Part shown: positions 1-8,614 of the stretch, piece after piece
How positions within the stretch are numbered: position 1 is the stretch's first letter
How the letters are laid out: each line of letters opens with the position of its first letter
NCBI GenBank assembly: GCA_037440885.1
Contig: JBBITI010000054.1
Span: 1 to 17,590, forward strand
Direction of reading: 5' to 3'
DNA: 17,590 nucleotides
Origin: JBBITI01 sp037440885
GTDB taxonomy: Bacteria; Chloroflexota; Dehalococcoidia; Dehalococcoidales; UBA2162
The notes under the pieces: generated by a model
The model's input: the letters and a program-made list of their open reading frames with translations, nothing else
Databases searched by the model: none
What the model was told of the DNA's origin: nothing
Made by a program: the position numbers and the translations under genes

Positions 1-247
1 CGCCAACTTCTTTTTGTTTTTCATCGATATAAAGGTGTTGCCGTGTCAACTTGTCCTGTATCTCTGGATGGCTGAGACATCTTTCATACCATTGATCCCG
101 ACCGATCACACCGTCATCAGGAAAAGAGAGTTCGGGAGCGTAAAATTTATCCATGCGGCGGTAGGTTTCATCATCCTGCCCATATTGAGTATAGGTCTGA
201 AAGTACTCCTCCATGAAATGTACAATCTTGTCGTACACTGAGTTCAC
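1..247 (-). CDS. SnoaL-like / NTF2-fold protein, partial (C-terminus outside window)
   Basis: This is an open minus-strand frame of 82 codons that leaves the window at position 1. I chose the GTG at 247-245 because a GAGG ribosome-binding sequence lies 8 nt upstream. A TTG a few codons further upstream is possible. The protein starts MNSVYDKIVHF and continues with alternating aromatic and charged residues (YFQTY, DKFYAPELSF, GRDQWYERCL) and PEIQDKLTRQHLYID. This resembles the N-terminal helices and first strand of SnoaL-like or NTF2-fold proteins, whose members include small isomerases, cyclases and hydrolases. The fold call is from general resemblance only. It lies 53 nt downstream of the DUF6282-like gene on the same strand, so it is probably the last visible member of the operon that starts at 5973. 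No function can be assigned. Confidence 0.6.
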   Translation of the reverse strand, partial: MNSVYDKIVHFMEEYFQTYTQYGQDDETYRRMDKFYAPELSFPDDGVIGRDQWYERCLSHPEIQDKLTRQHLYIDEKQKEVG

Positions 248-300
248 TGAATCAACCTCACTTTCATCTTTTTGCAATCAACATGAGTTCGCAGCGAAAA

Positions 301-1170
301 TTATCGAAGATCAAGCAGCTTCGCCGGATTCTCTTTCACCATCAATTCAATTTCTTTCGGAGAAAGTCCGTTTCGCATGAGAATTGCCATGAAATATCTC
401 ATGCCTTCAGCCGGAGGCGGGTTCCAGTATTGCCCGAGGTCGGTACTCATGATGCAATTTTGAGCGCCAATAGTTTTGATCGTATTTACTCTTTCACGGG
501 GATCGTGGCAAAACTCGGTCGGCAGGAGACTGACGATAGTCTGTTCAATGAAAGCGCCCATTCCGGCCAATTGCTGGAGTTCTGCGACTGTAAGGGCCTT
601 TTCCACGAATTCATGATCGGAAGGGTGAGTAATGACTATTCTGTCGATTTCCATCTCGCGTGCTTTTTTGACCAGGGCAAAAGTTTCCGGGGGAGAGATG
701 TGACCGCTTGCTAAAACCATACCGTGGCTTTGCACTATTTTGAGGATTTCTTTTATTTCCGGAACCAGTTCTCCTTTCGCATTGAGAATGGAGAAACCGT
801 CTCCCTTCAATTCGATACCCAGTTTTCGCATTTTACCCCGGGAGTTGGATGATGAAAAAGTCGGCATCCAGACTATGCGCGCACCCATCGCTGCATGTTT
901 CTCCAGGGCATCGGCATTTAACCCTCCGATCTCGAAGTCAAGACAGACACTGCCGAATACTTTTACTTCGGGTACCAGTTGTCCCACCGTTATGGTCAAC
1001 GGTGTAGTCGGATAGCTGTGGTTCTTGATGACGATCGCGCGCATTCCGACTTGCCGGGCTTGTTTCGCTGCTTCAAGGACATCGAGACGGCAGGGAAAGA
1101 CGTCCGGACCCGAATGCAGATGCATATCGATAGCGCCCCGTAACAACTCATCAAGATTAGGTTCTCCCAT
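301..1170 (-). CDS. DUF6282-like metal-dependent hydrolase (amidohydrolase superfamily)
   Basis: This is a complete 289-residue protein, with ATG at 1170 preceded by an AGGAGG ribosome-binding site. The amidohydrolase metal site is visible: D15-M-H17-L-H19 at the end of strand 1, K49/H51 in VIKNHSYPT (K49 may be a carbamylated bridging lysine), H157 in ASGHIS, H182 in ITHPSDHE, and D244 in STDLGQ. The order and spacing fit a TIM-barrel hydrolase or lyase. The overall look matches proteins annotated as DUF6282, whose substrates are not established. It begins 12 nt after the activase gene and is almost certainly co-transcribed with the glycyl radical enzyme. I infer that it hydrolyses or decarboxylates a pathway intermediate. 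No signal peptide is seen, so it is probably cytoplasmic. Confidence 0.82.
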   Translation of the reverse strand: MGEPNLDELLRGAIDMHLHSGPDVFPCRLDVLEAAKQARQVGMRAIVIKNHSYPTTPLTITVGQLVPEVKVFGSVCLDFEIGGLNADALEKHAAMGARIVWMPTFSSSNSRGKMRKLGIELKGDGFSILNAKGELVPEIKEILKIVQSHGMVLASGHISPPETFALVKKAREMEIDRIVITHPSDHEFVEKALTVAELQQLAGMGAFIEQTIVSLLPTEFCHDPRERVNTIKTIGAQNCIMSTDLGQYWNPPPAEGMRYFMAILMRNGLSPKEIELMVKENPAKLLDLR

Positions 1171-1182
1171 TGACTCCTCCTA

Positions 1183-2130
1183 TTAACCGATAATTTTACA
1201 ACTTAATCGGTATGATTCCACCAAATTTTTTATATTCACTAAATGATCATCCGGTATCAGGGGAATTCCTTCTATCGGATAAGGTCGGTCCAAACTGGCA
1301 TACCTGGCTCTGCCAAGATGGTGCAACGGCAGCAAATCAATTTCTACCAACGATTTCAAGTCCCGGACAAACTCACAGGTTGCCTTGATATTTTCTGAAT
1401 AATCACTGTAACCGGGTATCAACGGAATTCGGATATATACCGGAACGGCCATTCGGCTAACTAGCTTCAAGTTTTCGAGAATAAGCTTGTTGGAAACACC
1501 GGTAAACTCTTTGTGTTGCCGATCATCCATGACCTTTATGTCCCAGAGGAAAAAATCAACATAGGGAATAGTCTTCTCTAGGTCGTTCGGTGGTATATAG
1601 CCGCACGTATCGACCCCGACGTTAAGATGGGCTTCCGCTAAAGCCTTTAGTAATTCAAGGGTAAAATCCATCCCGACCAGGGGCTCTCCCCCGGATAAAG
1701 TGACGCCACCGCCGGAGTGTTTATAAACTACCTCGTCTTTTTCAGCTTCTGTTACCAGTGCCTCGACGGTCATCATCTGACCGATAATACTCAGAGCGCC
1801 GGGATAGCATACCGTTGTACATTTACCACAGACATCGCATTTGGAGCGGTCGATACGCAGATCAGTCTCACTCAAACGTATCGCATTACGGGGACATGCC
1901 AGCAGGCATTGGTCACAATGAATACACTTCGCCGGTACAACCGCCAGCTCGGGCGAGTCGGCTTGCGATTCCGGTGTAGAACACCAGGTACAACGCAACG
2001 GACAACCCTTGAATTGTATCAGGGTTCTGATCCCCGGTCCGTTGTGGACGGTCATCCGGGAGATATTAAGGATCAGGCGTTTCTTTGCGGCACTTTTGAC
2101 AAATGCTGACTTTTTATCGATTTTTACCAC
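1183..2130 (-). CDS. Glycyl-radical enzyme activating enzyme (radical SAM, two extra 4Fe-4S motifs)
   Basis: This 315-residue protein starts at a GTG that overlaps the GRE stop codon by 7 nt (GTGGTAA), suggesting translational coupling. The radical-SAM cysteines are C43, C47 and C50 in a CxxxCxxC arrangement. A ferredoxin-like insert follows with two CxxCxxCxxxC motifs (C69/C72/C75/C79 and C98/C101/C104/C108), typical of activases for non-PFL glycyl radical enzymes. SGGEP at 146-150 is the SAM-binding motif, and DTCGY and the DIKVMD segment are also typical. The family uses SAM and a 4Fe-4S cluster to generate a 5'-deoxyadenosyl radical that abstracts hydrogen from a C-terminal glycine of the partner. 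It looks fully intact. That matters because its presumed partner has Ser in place of that glycine. Confidence 0.95.
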   Translation of the reverse strand: MVKIDKKSAFVKSAAKKRLILNISRMTVHNGPGIRTLIQFKGCPLRCTWCSTPESQADSPELAVVPAKCIHCDQCLLACPRNAIRLSETDLRIDRSKCDVCGKCTTVCYPGALSIIGQMMTVEALVTEAEKDEVVYKHSGGGVTLSGGEPLVGMDFTLELLKALAEAHLNVGVDTCGYIPPNDLEKTIPYVDFFLWDIKVMDDRQHKEFTGVSNKLILENLKLVSRMAVPVYIRIPLIPGYSDYSENIKATCEFVRDLKSLVEIDLLPLHHLGRARYASLDRPYPIEGIPLIPDDHLVNIKNLVESYRLSCKIIG

Positions 2131-4625
2131 CCCTGTTGCTCGGTGCGGTTGATAATGTCCATCTGCTGGTTTGGACTGAGCTCGACAAAGTAAGCGACGT
2201 AGCTGGCTACCCTGACCAGCAGATCACGATAATTTTCCGGTTCCTTCATCGCTTTGCGCAGTAGGTCTGCCGAAATGATATTGAATTGAACGTGATATAG
2301 CCCCAGTTCTTCACAGGCTCTGATGAAAGCTGCGAACTGTTCGAGGTCGGCATCGGTGTTGAACAGATTGGGGTTCAACCGGATATTAATCAGGCCACCG
2401 AGCGCCCAACGGTGAGTAGGTAATTTGCTGAACGATTTGATGATGGCGGTAGGGCCGTTACGGTCAGCCCCCTGCACCGGGGAGCAGGTATCGGCTACCG
2501 GTGTAGGATGTTTGCGCCCGTTCGGCGTAGCCCCCACCATCTCTCCAAACTGGGTACTGGCTACTGCCACCAGTCCCCCTGCCAGGTATCGACCTCCCCA
2601 GTATGGGATTAAGTCCGCCCGCGTATTCAGCCCGTCAATAAGGTCTGCCCAAACATCGGCGATCCATACCGCCCAACTGTCGGCATAGTCGTCATCATTG
2701 CCGTATTTGGGCACACCGTTAATACAGAGTTGCCTTAGTTCCTCGTACCCTGCCCAATTGGTATTTAATGCTTCAATCAGTTGGTCCCAGGTGATTTTTT
2801 GATCACGGTAGATTAGCCTGTCGATTACTCCCAGGGAATCTGCGGCGTCAGCGATGCTGGCTAGCAGGAAACCGTATACGGTATACCACGCGCCGCCCCG
2901 GGTGATATCCCGTCCTCTATCCAGTGGCCCTTCGGCGAAAGCAGAACAGAAAGGAGCGGGATACCATTGACTCTGGTTTTCCTTAAAAATTTTCTCGGCT
3001 TTCGCCATGTATTCGCCCCAGTAAAATACCTGTTTACGGTAAGCATCTTTAACCTGGTCTATCGACTCGAATTTTCTGGGGTCACCGGTTGCCAGTCCGA
3101 TCTGCTTGCCGCAAATGGTACATTTCCCATTGCTTAGAACCAGTTCTATCCATTTGGAAGCTAATGCAATTGATTCATAGCCGTTATCCATCGTGATATA
3201 AGGCAGCCCTATTTCAGAGCACCCGGCAACGGCATATTGTCGCCAGTCTTCAATGGTAAGGTCGGGATAAGCTTTGGCTGCCATTTGAATTGCTTTTCGG
3301 TCTCCCATAAATTTGGGATAACCTAACCCGAGACGGATTAGTTCGGTCGCTCTTTTCAGGTATTTGTGGGGAGTTCCTGCCCATATCCTCATGGCAAATT
3401 CCGGCTGGTTCAAACGTAATTGTTCCATCGCTTCCAGGATGAGCATCGTGACTTCATTACAGGCATCTTTACCTTCTCTGGTTTGCCCTCCGATTACCAT
3501 GGTCTGGGCCAGTCCTTGTCCGGTCGCCCATTGTGACCACTCGTAGTTCAGCGCCCATGCAGGTTCATTGAATTTCACCAGGAAGCATTCCAGAAGTTCC
3601 AGGGCTTCTTCACGGGTCATCTTCTTTTCTTCTTCCACAGTCTTTTTATAGAAGGAATACAAAAACTGGTCGAGTCGCCCCGGGAAATGAATGGCAAAAG
3701 TGGCGTGTTCCATCCAGCTTATCGAAAAAAGGAACCAGGTTGATTGCAACGCTTCCCACCAGTCCCGGGCCGGATTTTCCGGTACCCGGTCACACACTTC
3801 GGCAATATGCTCCAACTCCCTCCTTCTCCGGGAATCGTTTTCATTCGTCGCCATCTCGTGCGCCAGCTTAGCGTATCTCTGAAAATATTCTGTAGCGGCA
3901 TTGAGAGTGATCAGTACCGATTCGTAAAACTCATTCCTTTGTTTGCGGTCAAAGCGCATATAAGGCTGGTCGAGTTGCGATATTTTCTCTTTGACCTCTT
4001 CCTTGATTCCTTTCAGCCCCTTATGTAGCACTTTTTCGAAATTCAGGAACATATGGCCAGCCTCTCTGGTCATCGATACATCGCCAATGACCGGAATGTG
4101 CGGACAGGATGAGACTCCCGGCGCTGTATGTTCCAGAATATCCGGGTCAACATTTTTAAGGTTATATTCGAAAAGAGATAAAGATGCGTTTTTAACGGAA
4201 GGAATAATCTCTTCCCTGAGTTCTCTTCTCTCATCAGGATGAATTAAGATTTTGTCATAAGGTCTTATTGAGAAGTCTTTTACCGGATCATCCATCTCGG
4301 CGGCAATGGAGGCAATATTGGCTGTGGTGACAAAAGCGGAGCGAGGCTTGCTTCCCACCATACCCACGATAAGCTCGTCATCCTGGATAAGCGCACTTTT
4401 ATCTTTGAGAAAAGTCTCCAGAAAACGGGCTCGTTGAATAATAGAAGGCTGGTCTTTATACAGGGAATAAGCCTTGATCTCAGCTCGGATACGTTCCAGG
4501 CAGATTTCAGCCTCTTTGCGCACTCTATCCCGGGCTTTTTTTACGCGTTCGGAACGGATGGGTTTAAAGACTTCCTGCCATGTCCCCACTTCTTTAAAAG
4601 GTTTGTTGCCGCTCACAATCGTCAT
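2124..4625 (-). CDS. Glycyl radical enzyme (PFL family) with Ser at the radical-glycine position
   Basis: This 833-residue protein has the usual length for glycyl radical dehydratases, decarboxylases and lyases. ATG at 4625 follows a GGAGG site. The PFL-type barrel spans roughly residues 20-640. The thiyl-radical cysteine is C469 in AGCSEIG, with E471 in the C-x-E arrangement seen in dehydratases and decarboxylases. PVADTCSPVQGADRNGP (709-725) is a conserved pre-glycyl segment. The C-terminal glycyl-radical loop is clear (LLVRVASYVAYFVEL, 802-816), but the invariant Gly of R-V-x-G-Y is Ser808, codon AGC at 2204-2202. The rest of the loop is well conserved, so misalignment is unlikely. A CxxC (C502/C505) sits where many relatives have a TG.Q.G..TGD stretch. 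The substrate is unknown. Neighbouring CoA-transferases and a dehydratase suggest anaerobic acid catabolism. With Ser808 the standard mechanism should fail unless this is a variant clade, a repaired enzyme or a base error. Confidence 0.93.
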   Translation of the reverse strand: MTIVSGNKPFKEVGTWQEVFKPIRSERVKKARDRVRKEAEICLERIRAEIKAYSLYKDQPSIIQRARFLETFLKDKSALIQDDELIVGMVGSKPRSAFVTTANIASIAAEMDDPVKDFSIRPYDKILIHPDERRELREEIIPSVKNASLSLFEYNLKNVDPDILEHTAPGVSSCPHIPVIGDVSMTREAGHMFLNFEKVLHKGLKGIKEEVKEKISQLDQPYMRFDRKQRNEFYESVLITLNAATEYFQRYAKLAHEMATNENDSRRRRELEHIAEVCDRVPENPARDWWEALQSTWFLFSISWMEHATFAIHFPGRLDQFLYSFYKKTVEEEKKMTREEALELLECFLVKFNEPAWALNYEWSQWATGQGLAQTMVIGGQTREGKDACNEVTMLILEAMEQLRLNQPEFAMRIWAGTPHKYLKRATELIRLGLGYPKFMGDRKAIQMAAKAYPDLTIEDWRQYAVAGCSEIGLPYITMDNGYESIALASKWIELVLSNGKCTICGKQIGLATGDPRKFESIDQVKDAYRKQVFYWGEYMAKAEKIFKENQSQWYPAPFCSAFAEGPLDRGRDITRGGAWYTVYGFLLASIADAADSLGVIDRLIYRDQKITWDQLIEALNTNWAGYEELRQLCINGVPKYGNDDDYADSWAVWIADVWADLIDGLNTRADLIPYWGGRYLAGGLVAVASTQFGEMVGATPNGRKHPTPVADTCSPVQGADRNGPTAIIKSFSKLPTHRWALGGLINIRLNPNLFNTDADLEQFAAFIRACEELGLYHVQFNIISADLLRKAMKEPENYRDLLVRVASYVAYFVELSPNQQMDIINRTEQQGW

Positions 4626-4677
4626 TACCCGCCTCCAGTGCTTCGGTCGTAACTAAATTATAGAACATCTGGGCATA

Positions 4678-5973
4678 TTAAATTAAACCCTCGGCTATCA
4701 ACGTTTCTAAAGGTCTTGCTCTTTGCACTTCCTCGACTAGTTGTTTTGGAGGATCTGGATATTTAACTGCACCTGCTTCGTGAGAGGGGAGGATTACTGT
4801 CGAAACACGCGGCGGCATTGACAGAGCACCGTTCTGATTTTTCGCCCATGCTTCAATGTCCACACAAAATTTGTCCCCTTCGATGTACTTCTTCACTACT
4901 TTCCCTTCAATGACAGTGGTATCTCCCATCATATTGAATGCTCTCTCATCCCCGCTCATTTTCCATAAAAAACCGTCGTCCCCCATCCAGTTGGTGAAAA
5001 GATTACAGAGCCAGGCCATTCGCTGATTTCCGTAATCGTAAGCTCGTTCGACCCCGATCGCCTTGGCAAATTGGTCCAGGTAATGAACCAGTTCCGGAGC
5101 ATCTGCTTCACCGGTTTCCTCGATATATTCCAGGAATTTTGTATGCCTGGCTTCGTAATCAAATTCATTTTTATGGGCTTTGAGAAATGGCGAACCGGCA
5201 CCCATCAACCAGACAAGTTCATCCCTCACACTTAAGGGCCCCTTGATGATCGGGCCCACTTTCTCGCCGATTGTAACGTCTTCCCAGTAACGGGAAGTGG
5301 CTCCCCGGATTACTTCGCGGTTATATATTTCAAGTATTCTCAGCCAGTCTGCCTTTGTATAGGTTTGCTTGGTCCTGTCTCTCTCTTTTCGAGCTGAACC
5401 GGCTGCACTCCGCTCGGCCCAGACAATATGGTAAAGTTCTTTGCCTATTATTTCACCACTTTCGGCGTTTATATAGACAACATCACCGTAATCGATATAG
5501 ATATTACCCTGTCCGGCCATTCGACCGTGTTTGACCGCCATTTCCCGGATGATAATTACCGAAGATAATTTTGTACCTTCATATAGCGGTCTGTACCATT
5601 CCCAATCTCCCCCGGAATACCACCCATGGATACCGGTAAATCCACTGCCAGTCGCCGTCCATTGATGGGTGTGTAAAAAAGTCCCGGGTGCAATTATACG
5701 GCCGTATTTCGACCGGGCTGCATAATCAGGGTTTTTAAATAGGGGGTTTGCATCACCGATGCCATCGACGAAGTGCCGGATACCATCCCTGGTGACTTCA
5801 TTGTTGAAATATATATTATAAGGGATGAATGGTTTGTTCATCCGAAAAGCCCTTCTCTTTATTAAATCGTCCGTTACCTTGCCGGATTCTTGGGATTTCT
5901 CTCTGGCGATTTTTATACGCGGATGATTTCCCCATTTTTTTTCATCGATATCTTTGATATACTCTTCAAACAT
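4678..5973 (-). CDS. MaoC-like / FAS1-type dehydratase with two hotdog domains
   Basis: This is a 431-residue protein with ATG at 5973 and AAGGGA upstream. Residues about 50-190 form a FAS1-type dehydratase N-terminal hotdog: VDGIGDANPLFKNPDYA (69-85) with D74 and N76, the I-A-P-G-T turn at 94-98, and GGDWEWYRPLYEG (121-133). A second hotdog occupies about 225-400, with YDYGNQRMAWL (312-322) and a strand-rich end. Double-hotdog proteins of this kind act as enoyl-CoA hydratases or hydroxyacyl-CoA dehydratases in the cytoplasm. It is the first gene of the minus-strand operon, 52 nt before the GRE, and is divergent from the CoA-transferases. I infer that it hydrates or dehydrates the CoA ester made by those transferases. 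The typical dyad is less clear in the second domain, so one domain may be structural only. Confidence 0.85.
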   Translation of the reverse strand: MFEEYIKDIDEKKWGNHPRIKIAREKSQESGKVTDDLIKRRAFRMNKPFIPYNIYFNNEVTRDGIRHFVDGIGDANPLFKNPDYAARSKYGRIIAPGTFLHTHQWTATGSGFTGIHGWYSGGDWEWYRPLYEGTKLSSVIIIREMAVKHGRMAGQGNIYIDYGDVVYINAESGEIIGKELYHIVWAERSAAGSARKERDRTKQTYTKADWLRILEIYNREVIRGATSRYWEDVTIGEKVGPIIKGPLSVRDELVWLMGAGSPFLKAHKNEFDYEARHTKFLEYIEETGEADAPELVHYLDQFAKAIGVERAYDYGNQRMAWLCNLFTNWMGDDGFLWKMSGDERAFNMMGDTTVIEGKVVKKYIEGDKFCVDIEAWAKNQNGALSMPPRVSTVILPSHEAGAVKYPDPPKQLVEEVQRARPLETLIAEGLI

Positions 5974-6147
5974 TGATGTTCCCTTTCAAATATTTTCTGG
6001 GTTACCGCTAGAAGTGTTGAAAGTCCAACAATTCTGATATATATTATCGGATAGTATATATCGGATAATACAGTTTCTCATATTATATGTTGCCCCGTAA
6101 AAATACAATAGAGTAACTTCAATATCTCAAGTTTTTTCAGGAAAGCT
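5974..6147. promoter_or_regulatory. Divergent control region with repeated TATCGGATA motif
   Basis: This 174-bp AT-rich region separates the MaoC/GRE operon (minus) from the CoA-transferase operon (plus). It contains TATCGGATA at 6045-6053 and again at 6059-6067, 14 bp start to start. The motifs lie within an imperfect palindrome whose outer arms are ATTATC and GATAAT (6043-6069). It is the natural place for promoters of both operons. A MarR-type regulator is encoded at the end of the plus operon and is a plausible ligand for these repeats, but binding is inferred. I see no unambiguous -35/-10 pair. Confidence 0.5.
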
Positions 6148-7395
6148 TTGGCGAATCAAGAAAGCCCCCTGGAGATTTACCGGGTACTCGATCTCAGCGA
6201 TGAGAACGGGCAGCTTGCCGGACGGATACTGGCTGACCTGGGAGCAGATACCATAGTGGTCGAGCCTCCTGGTGGTAGTCCAAGTCGCTGCCTTGGTCCC
6301 TTTTTTCATGATATCCCCCATCCTCAGAAGAGTCTATTCTGGTTTTCGTTGAATACCAATAAACGCAGTATTACTCTCGATATCAACAAATCCCGCGGAC
6401 AAGACATTCTTAAACGCCTCGTCTGTTCCGCTGATTTTCTCATTGAATCATATCCCCCGGGTTATCTTGATAAACTGGGGCTGGGGTACGATGTTCTGAG
6501 AATGATCAATCCGCGGTTGGTAATGGTATCGATCACTCCTTTTGGCCAGGACGGGCCGTGGCGCAACTATAACAGCGGTGATCTGATTGAGATGGCGTTA
6601 AGCGGACTGGTTTACCTGAGTGGTGAACCAGGGAAAGAACCCCTTAGAATACCCGTTCCGCAAGCATGCCTGCACGCCGGAGCATGGGCGGCGGCAGCTT
6701 CAACCATGGCTTTATACGGACGGCAGACCGTGGGATATGGCCAGCATATTGATGTCTCTATACTGGAATCTGTAACCTGGGCCAATTATTGTGCAGCGGA
6801 ATGGTGGTCGTATGCCCGATTGAATATGAAACGCGAAGGTACCTGGCGTCAGCAAGGCTTATCCCGTATGCAATTGATTTACCGTTGTAAAGACGGATAT
6901 GTGTTGTTGTTCACTATAGGTGGTACGATGGCTACGATCGGAGAGTGGAAACTGGTGGAGTGGATGGCGCAGGAAGGTAAATGTCCGGATTGGCTGAGAG
7001 GATTTGATTGGTCTAAGCTCGATGTCAGTTTTGCCACGCAGGACTTTTTCGACGATCTTTCGAACGCTCTATCCCGGTTCTTGGCCGACAAAACTAAAAA
7101 TGCATTGTTTGAATGGGCATTGAAAAATGAGCTTTTTCTCGCACCGGTGAATAATATCGGCGATCTTATCAACAACCCCCAACTCCAAAGTCGGAACTTT
7201 TGGGTTTCCGTATCACACGATGAACTACAGGCTTCCCTGGTTTACCCCGGACCCTATGCCAAAATGAGTGCAACCCCGATTACGATCAGGAAAAGAGCGC
7301 CTCTAATCGGGGAACATAATCAAGAGATCTACAGTCAAGAATTACGGATTCTACCGGAAGAATTAACTCAACTCAAAGCGGAGGAAGTAATATAA
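6148..7395 (+). CDS. CaiB/BaiF family III CoA-transferase subunit, possibly non-catalytic
   Basis: This 415-residue protein starts at TTG 6148 with AGGA just upstream. Family III CoA-transferase features run throughout: RVLDLS, AGRILADLGADTIVVEPPGG (24-43), LNTNKRSITLDI (68-79), DFLIESYPPG, GLGYDVL, LVMVSITPFGQDGPWRNY, and the GYGQHIDVSILE helix (196-207). In the family the catalytic Asp lies about 25 residues before the GQ of TGxGQ. Here that stretch reads PVPQACLHAG (169-178), with Cys174 at the aligned position and no Asp. The adjacent subunit keeps Asp. Heteromeric pairs in which only one subunit carries the nucleophile are known in this family, for example the BbsEF type. The gene is separated from the next by 1 nt, so a heteromeric complex is likely. 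The acyl substrate is unknown. Confidence 0.88.
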   Translation: MANQESPLEIYRVLDLSDENGQLAGRILADLGADTIVVEPPGGSPSRCLGPFFHDIPHPQKSLFWFSLNTNKRSITLDINKSRGQDILKRLVCSADFLIESYPPGYLDKLGLGYDVLRMINPRLVMVSITPFGQDGPWRNYNSGDLIEMALSGLVYLSGEPGKEPLRIPVPQACLHAGAWAAAASTMALYGRQTVGYGQHIDVSILESVTWANYCAAEWWSYARLNMKREGTWRQQGLSRMQLIYRCKDGYVLLFTIGGTMATIGEWKLVEWMAQEGKCPDWLRGFDWSKLDVSFATQDFFDDLSNALSRFLADKTKNALFEWALKNELFLAPVNNIGDLINNPQLQSRNFWVSVSHDELQASLVYPGPYAKMSATPITIRKRAPLIGEHNQEIYSQELRILPEELTQLKAEEVI

Positions 7396-7396
7396 A

Positions 7397-8614
7397 ATGG
7401 AACCACAATTGCCACTGGCCGGGATCAAGGTACTCGAACTCACCCGTGTCATCGTGGGGCCGGGTGTAGGGCGCTTTCTCGGTGCGGGCGGCGCTACCGT
7501 GGTTCATGTCGAAAGCCAAAAAAGACTGGATTTTAACCGCACTTCTTTTCCCTACAAAGATAACATTAGCGGGATCAACAGAGCCGGTTACTTCCATCGC
7601 TATAATGCCGACAAGTTTGGTATTGCACTCAACCTCTCGAATCCACGTGGTCTCGAATTAATGAAAAAACTGGTTGCCTGGTCGGATATCTTTATCGAGA
7701 GTAATGTTCCCGGTATGGTTGCCAAATACAATCTTGACTATGAAAACGTAAAAATATTGAATCCATCCATAATAATGCTCAGTACGAGCCAGATGGGACA
7801 AAAGGGCCCGTTGGCACGCTATAAGGGATTCGGGGTTCAAACCGCAGCGATGGCTGGATTTCATCAGGTCACCGGGTACGGAGACGGCAGTCCTGTCGGA
7901 CCCTTCGGGGCGTATACCGACATGGTTTCAATACACTGGCTTCTGGCGATACTGCTGGCAGCTCTGGACTACCGCAGAAGAACGGGAAAAGGACAGTACA
8001 TTGATCATTCGCAACTCGAAGCTGGAGTCCATTTTCTGGCTCCGGCAGTTCTGGATTTTACGGCGAACGACCGGATAATGTCGCAATCGGGCAATCGTGA
8101 TGCCGATGCTGCTCCCCATGGCTGTTTTCGTTGCCTCGGTAATGATCGGTGGTGTGCGATTGCCGTATATTCGGCTAAAGAATGGCAGTCTTTTTGTGAA
8201 GCATTGGGTAATCCGGCATGGTCCAATGATGCCAGATTCGCCACCCTTGCCGGTAGAAAAGAAAACGAAACTGAGTTAACAAAATTAATCGAGGATTGGA
8301 CTCTGCAACATCCTCCGGAAGAGGTAATGAATATTCTCCAGTCTGCGGGAGTCGCTGCCGGAATCGTGTCTACCGGCGAAGATTTAAACCGTAATCCCCA
8401 GCTTATTGCCAGAAACCATTATAAATTTTTGAGTCATACCGAGATTGGCTCTGTCCCTTTTAGCAACCCCCCGTTAAAGTTCTCGGATATTCCGGTCGAG
8501 GTCCGCAGTGCCGCGCCGTGTTTGGGTGAACATACCGAATATGTTTGTCGTGAGATATTGCATATTTCTGACGAAGAATTTATCGCAATGCTTCAAGAAG
8601 GGGTTTTTGAATAA
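7397..8614 (+). CDS. CaiB/BaiF family III CoA-transferase subunit, catalytic Asp present
   Basis: This 405-residue protein begins at ATG 7397, one base after the previous stop, with GGAGG at 7380-7384 inside the upstream gene. It shows the complete family pattern: GIKVLELTRVIVGP (9-22), GGATVVHVES (31-40), YNADKFGIALNLSNPRG (69-85), DIFIESNVPGMV, MLSTSQMGQKGP, and R-R-R-T-G-K-G-Q-Y-I-D (193-203). D175 in GAYTDM is at the position expected for the catalytic aspartate, which forms aspartyl-CoA anhydride intermediates in this family. Sequence and size place it as the partner of the preceding subunit. Together they would move CoA from a donor such as succinyl-CoA or acetyl-CoA to a carboxylic acid in the cytoplasm. 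Which acid is activated cannot be told from sequence. Confidence 0.9.
   Translation: MEPQLPLAGIKVLELTRVIVGPGVGRFLGAGGATVVHVESQKRLDFNRTSFPYKDNISGINRAGYFHRYNADKFGIALNLSNPRGLELMKKLVAWSDIFIESNVPGMVAKYNLDYENVKILNPSIIMLSTSQMGQKGPLARYKGFGVQTAAMAGFHQVTGYGDGSPVGPFGAYTDMVSIHWLLAILLAALDYRRRTGKGQYIDHSQLEAGVHFLAPAVLDFTANDRIMSQSGNRDADAAPHGCFRCLGNDRWCAIAVYSAKEWQSFCEALGNPAWSNDARFATLAGRKENETELTKLIEDWTLQHPPEEVMNILQSAGVAAGIVSTGEDLNRNPQLIARNHYKFLSHTEIGSVPFSNPPLKFSDIPVEVRSAAPCLGEHTEYVCREILHISDEEFIAMLQEGVFE

Noticed and set aside
14..1015. Plus-strand open frames opposite the SnoaL-like and DUF6282-like genes
   Set aside because: They are antisense to clear coding sequences, have no ribosome sites and no recognisable protein patterns.
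2425..4656. Several plus-strand frames of 60-94 codons within the glycyl radical enzyme gene
   Set aside because: They lie inside a strongly supported long gene on the other strand, and their composition looks like shadow translation.
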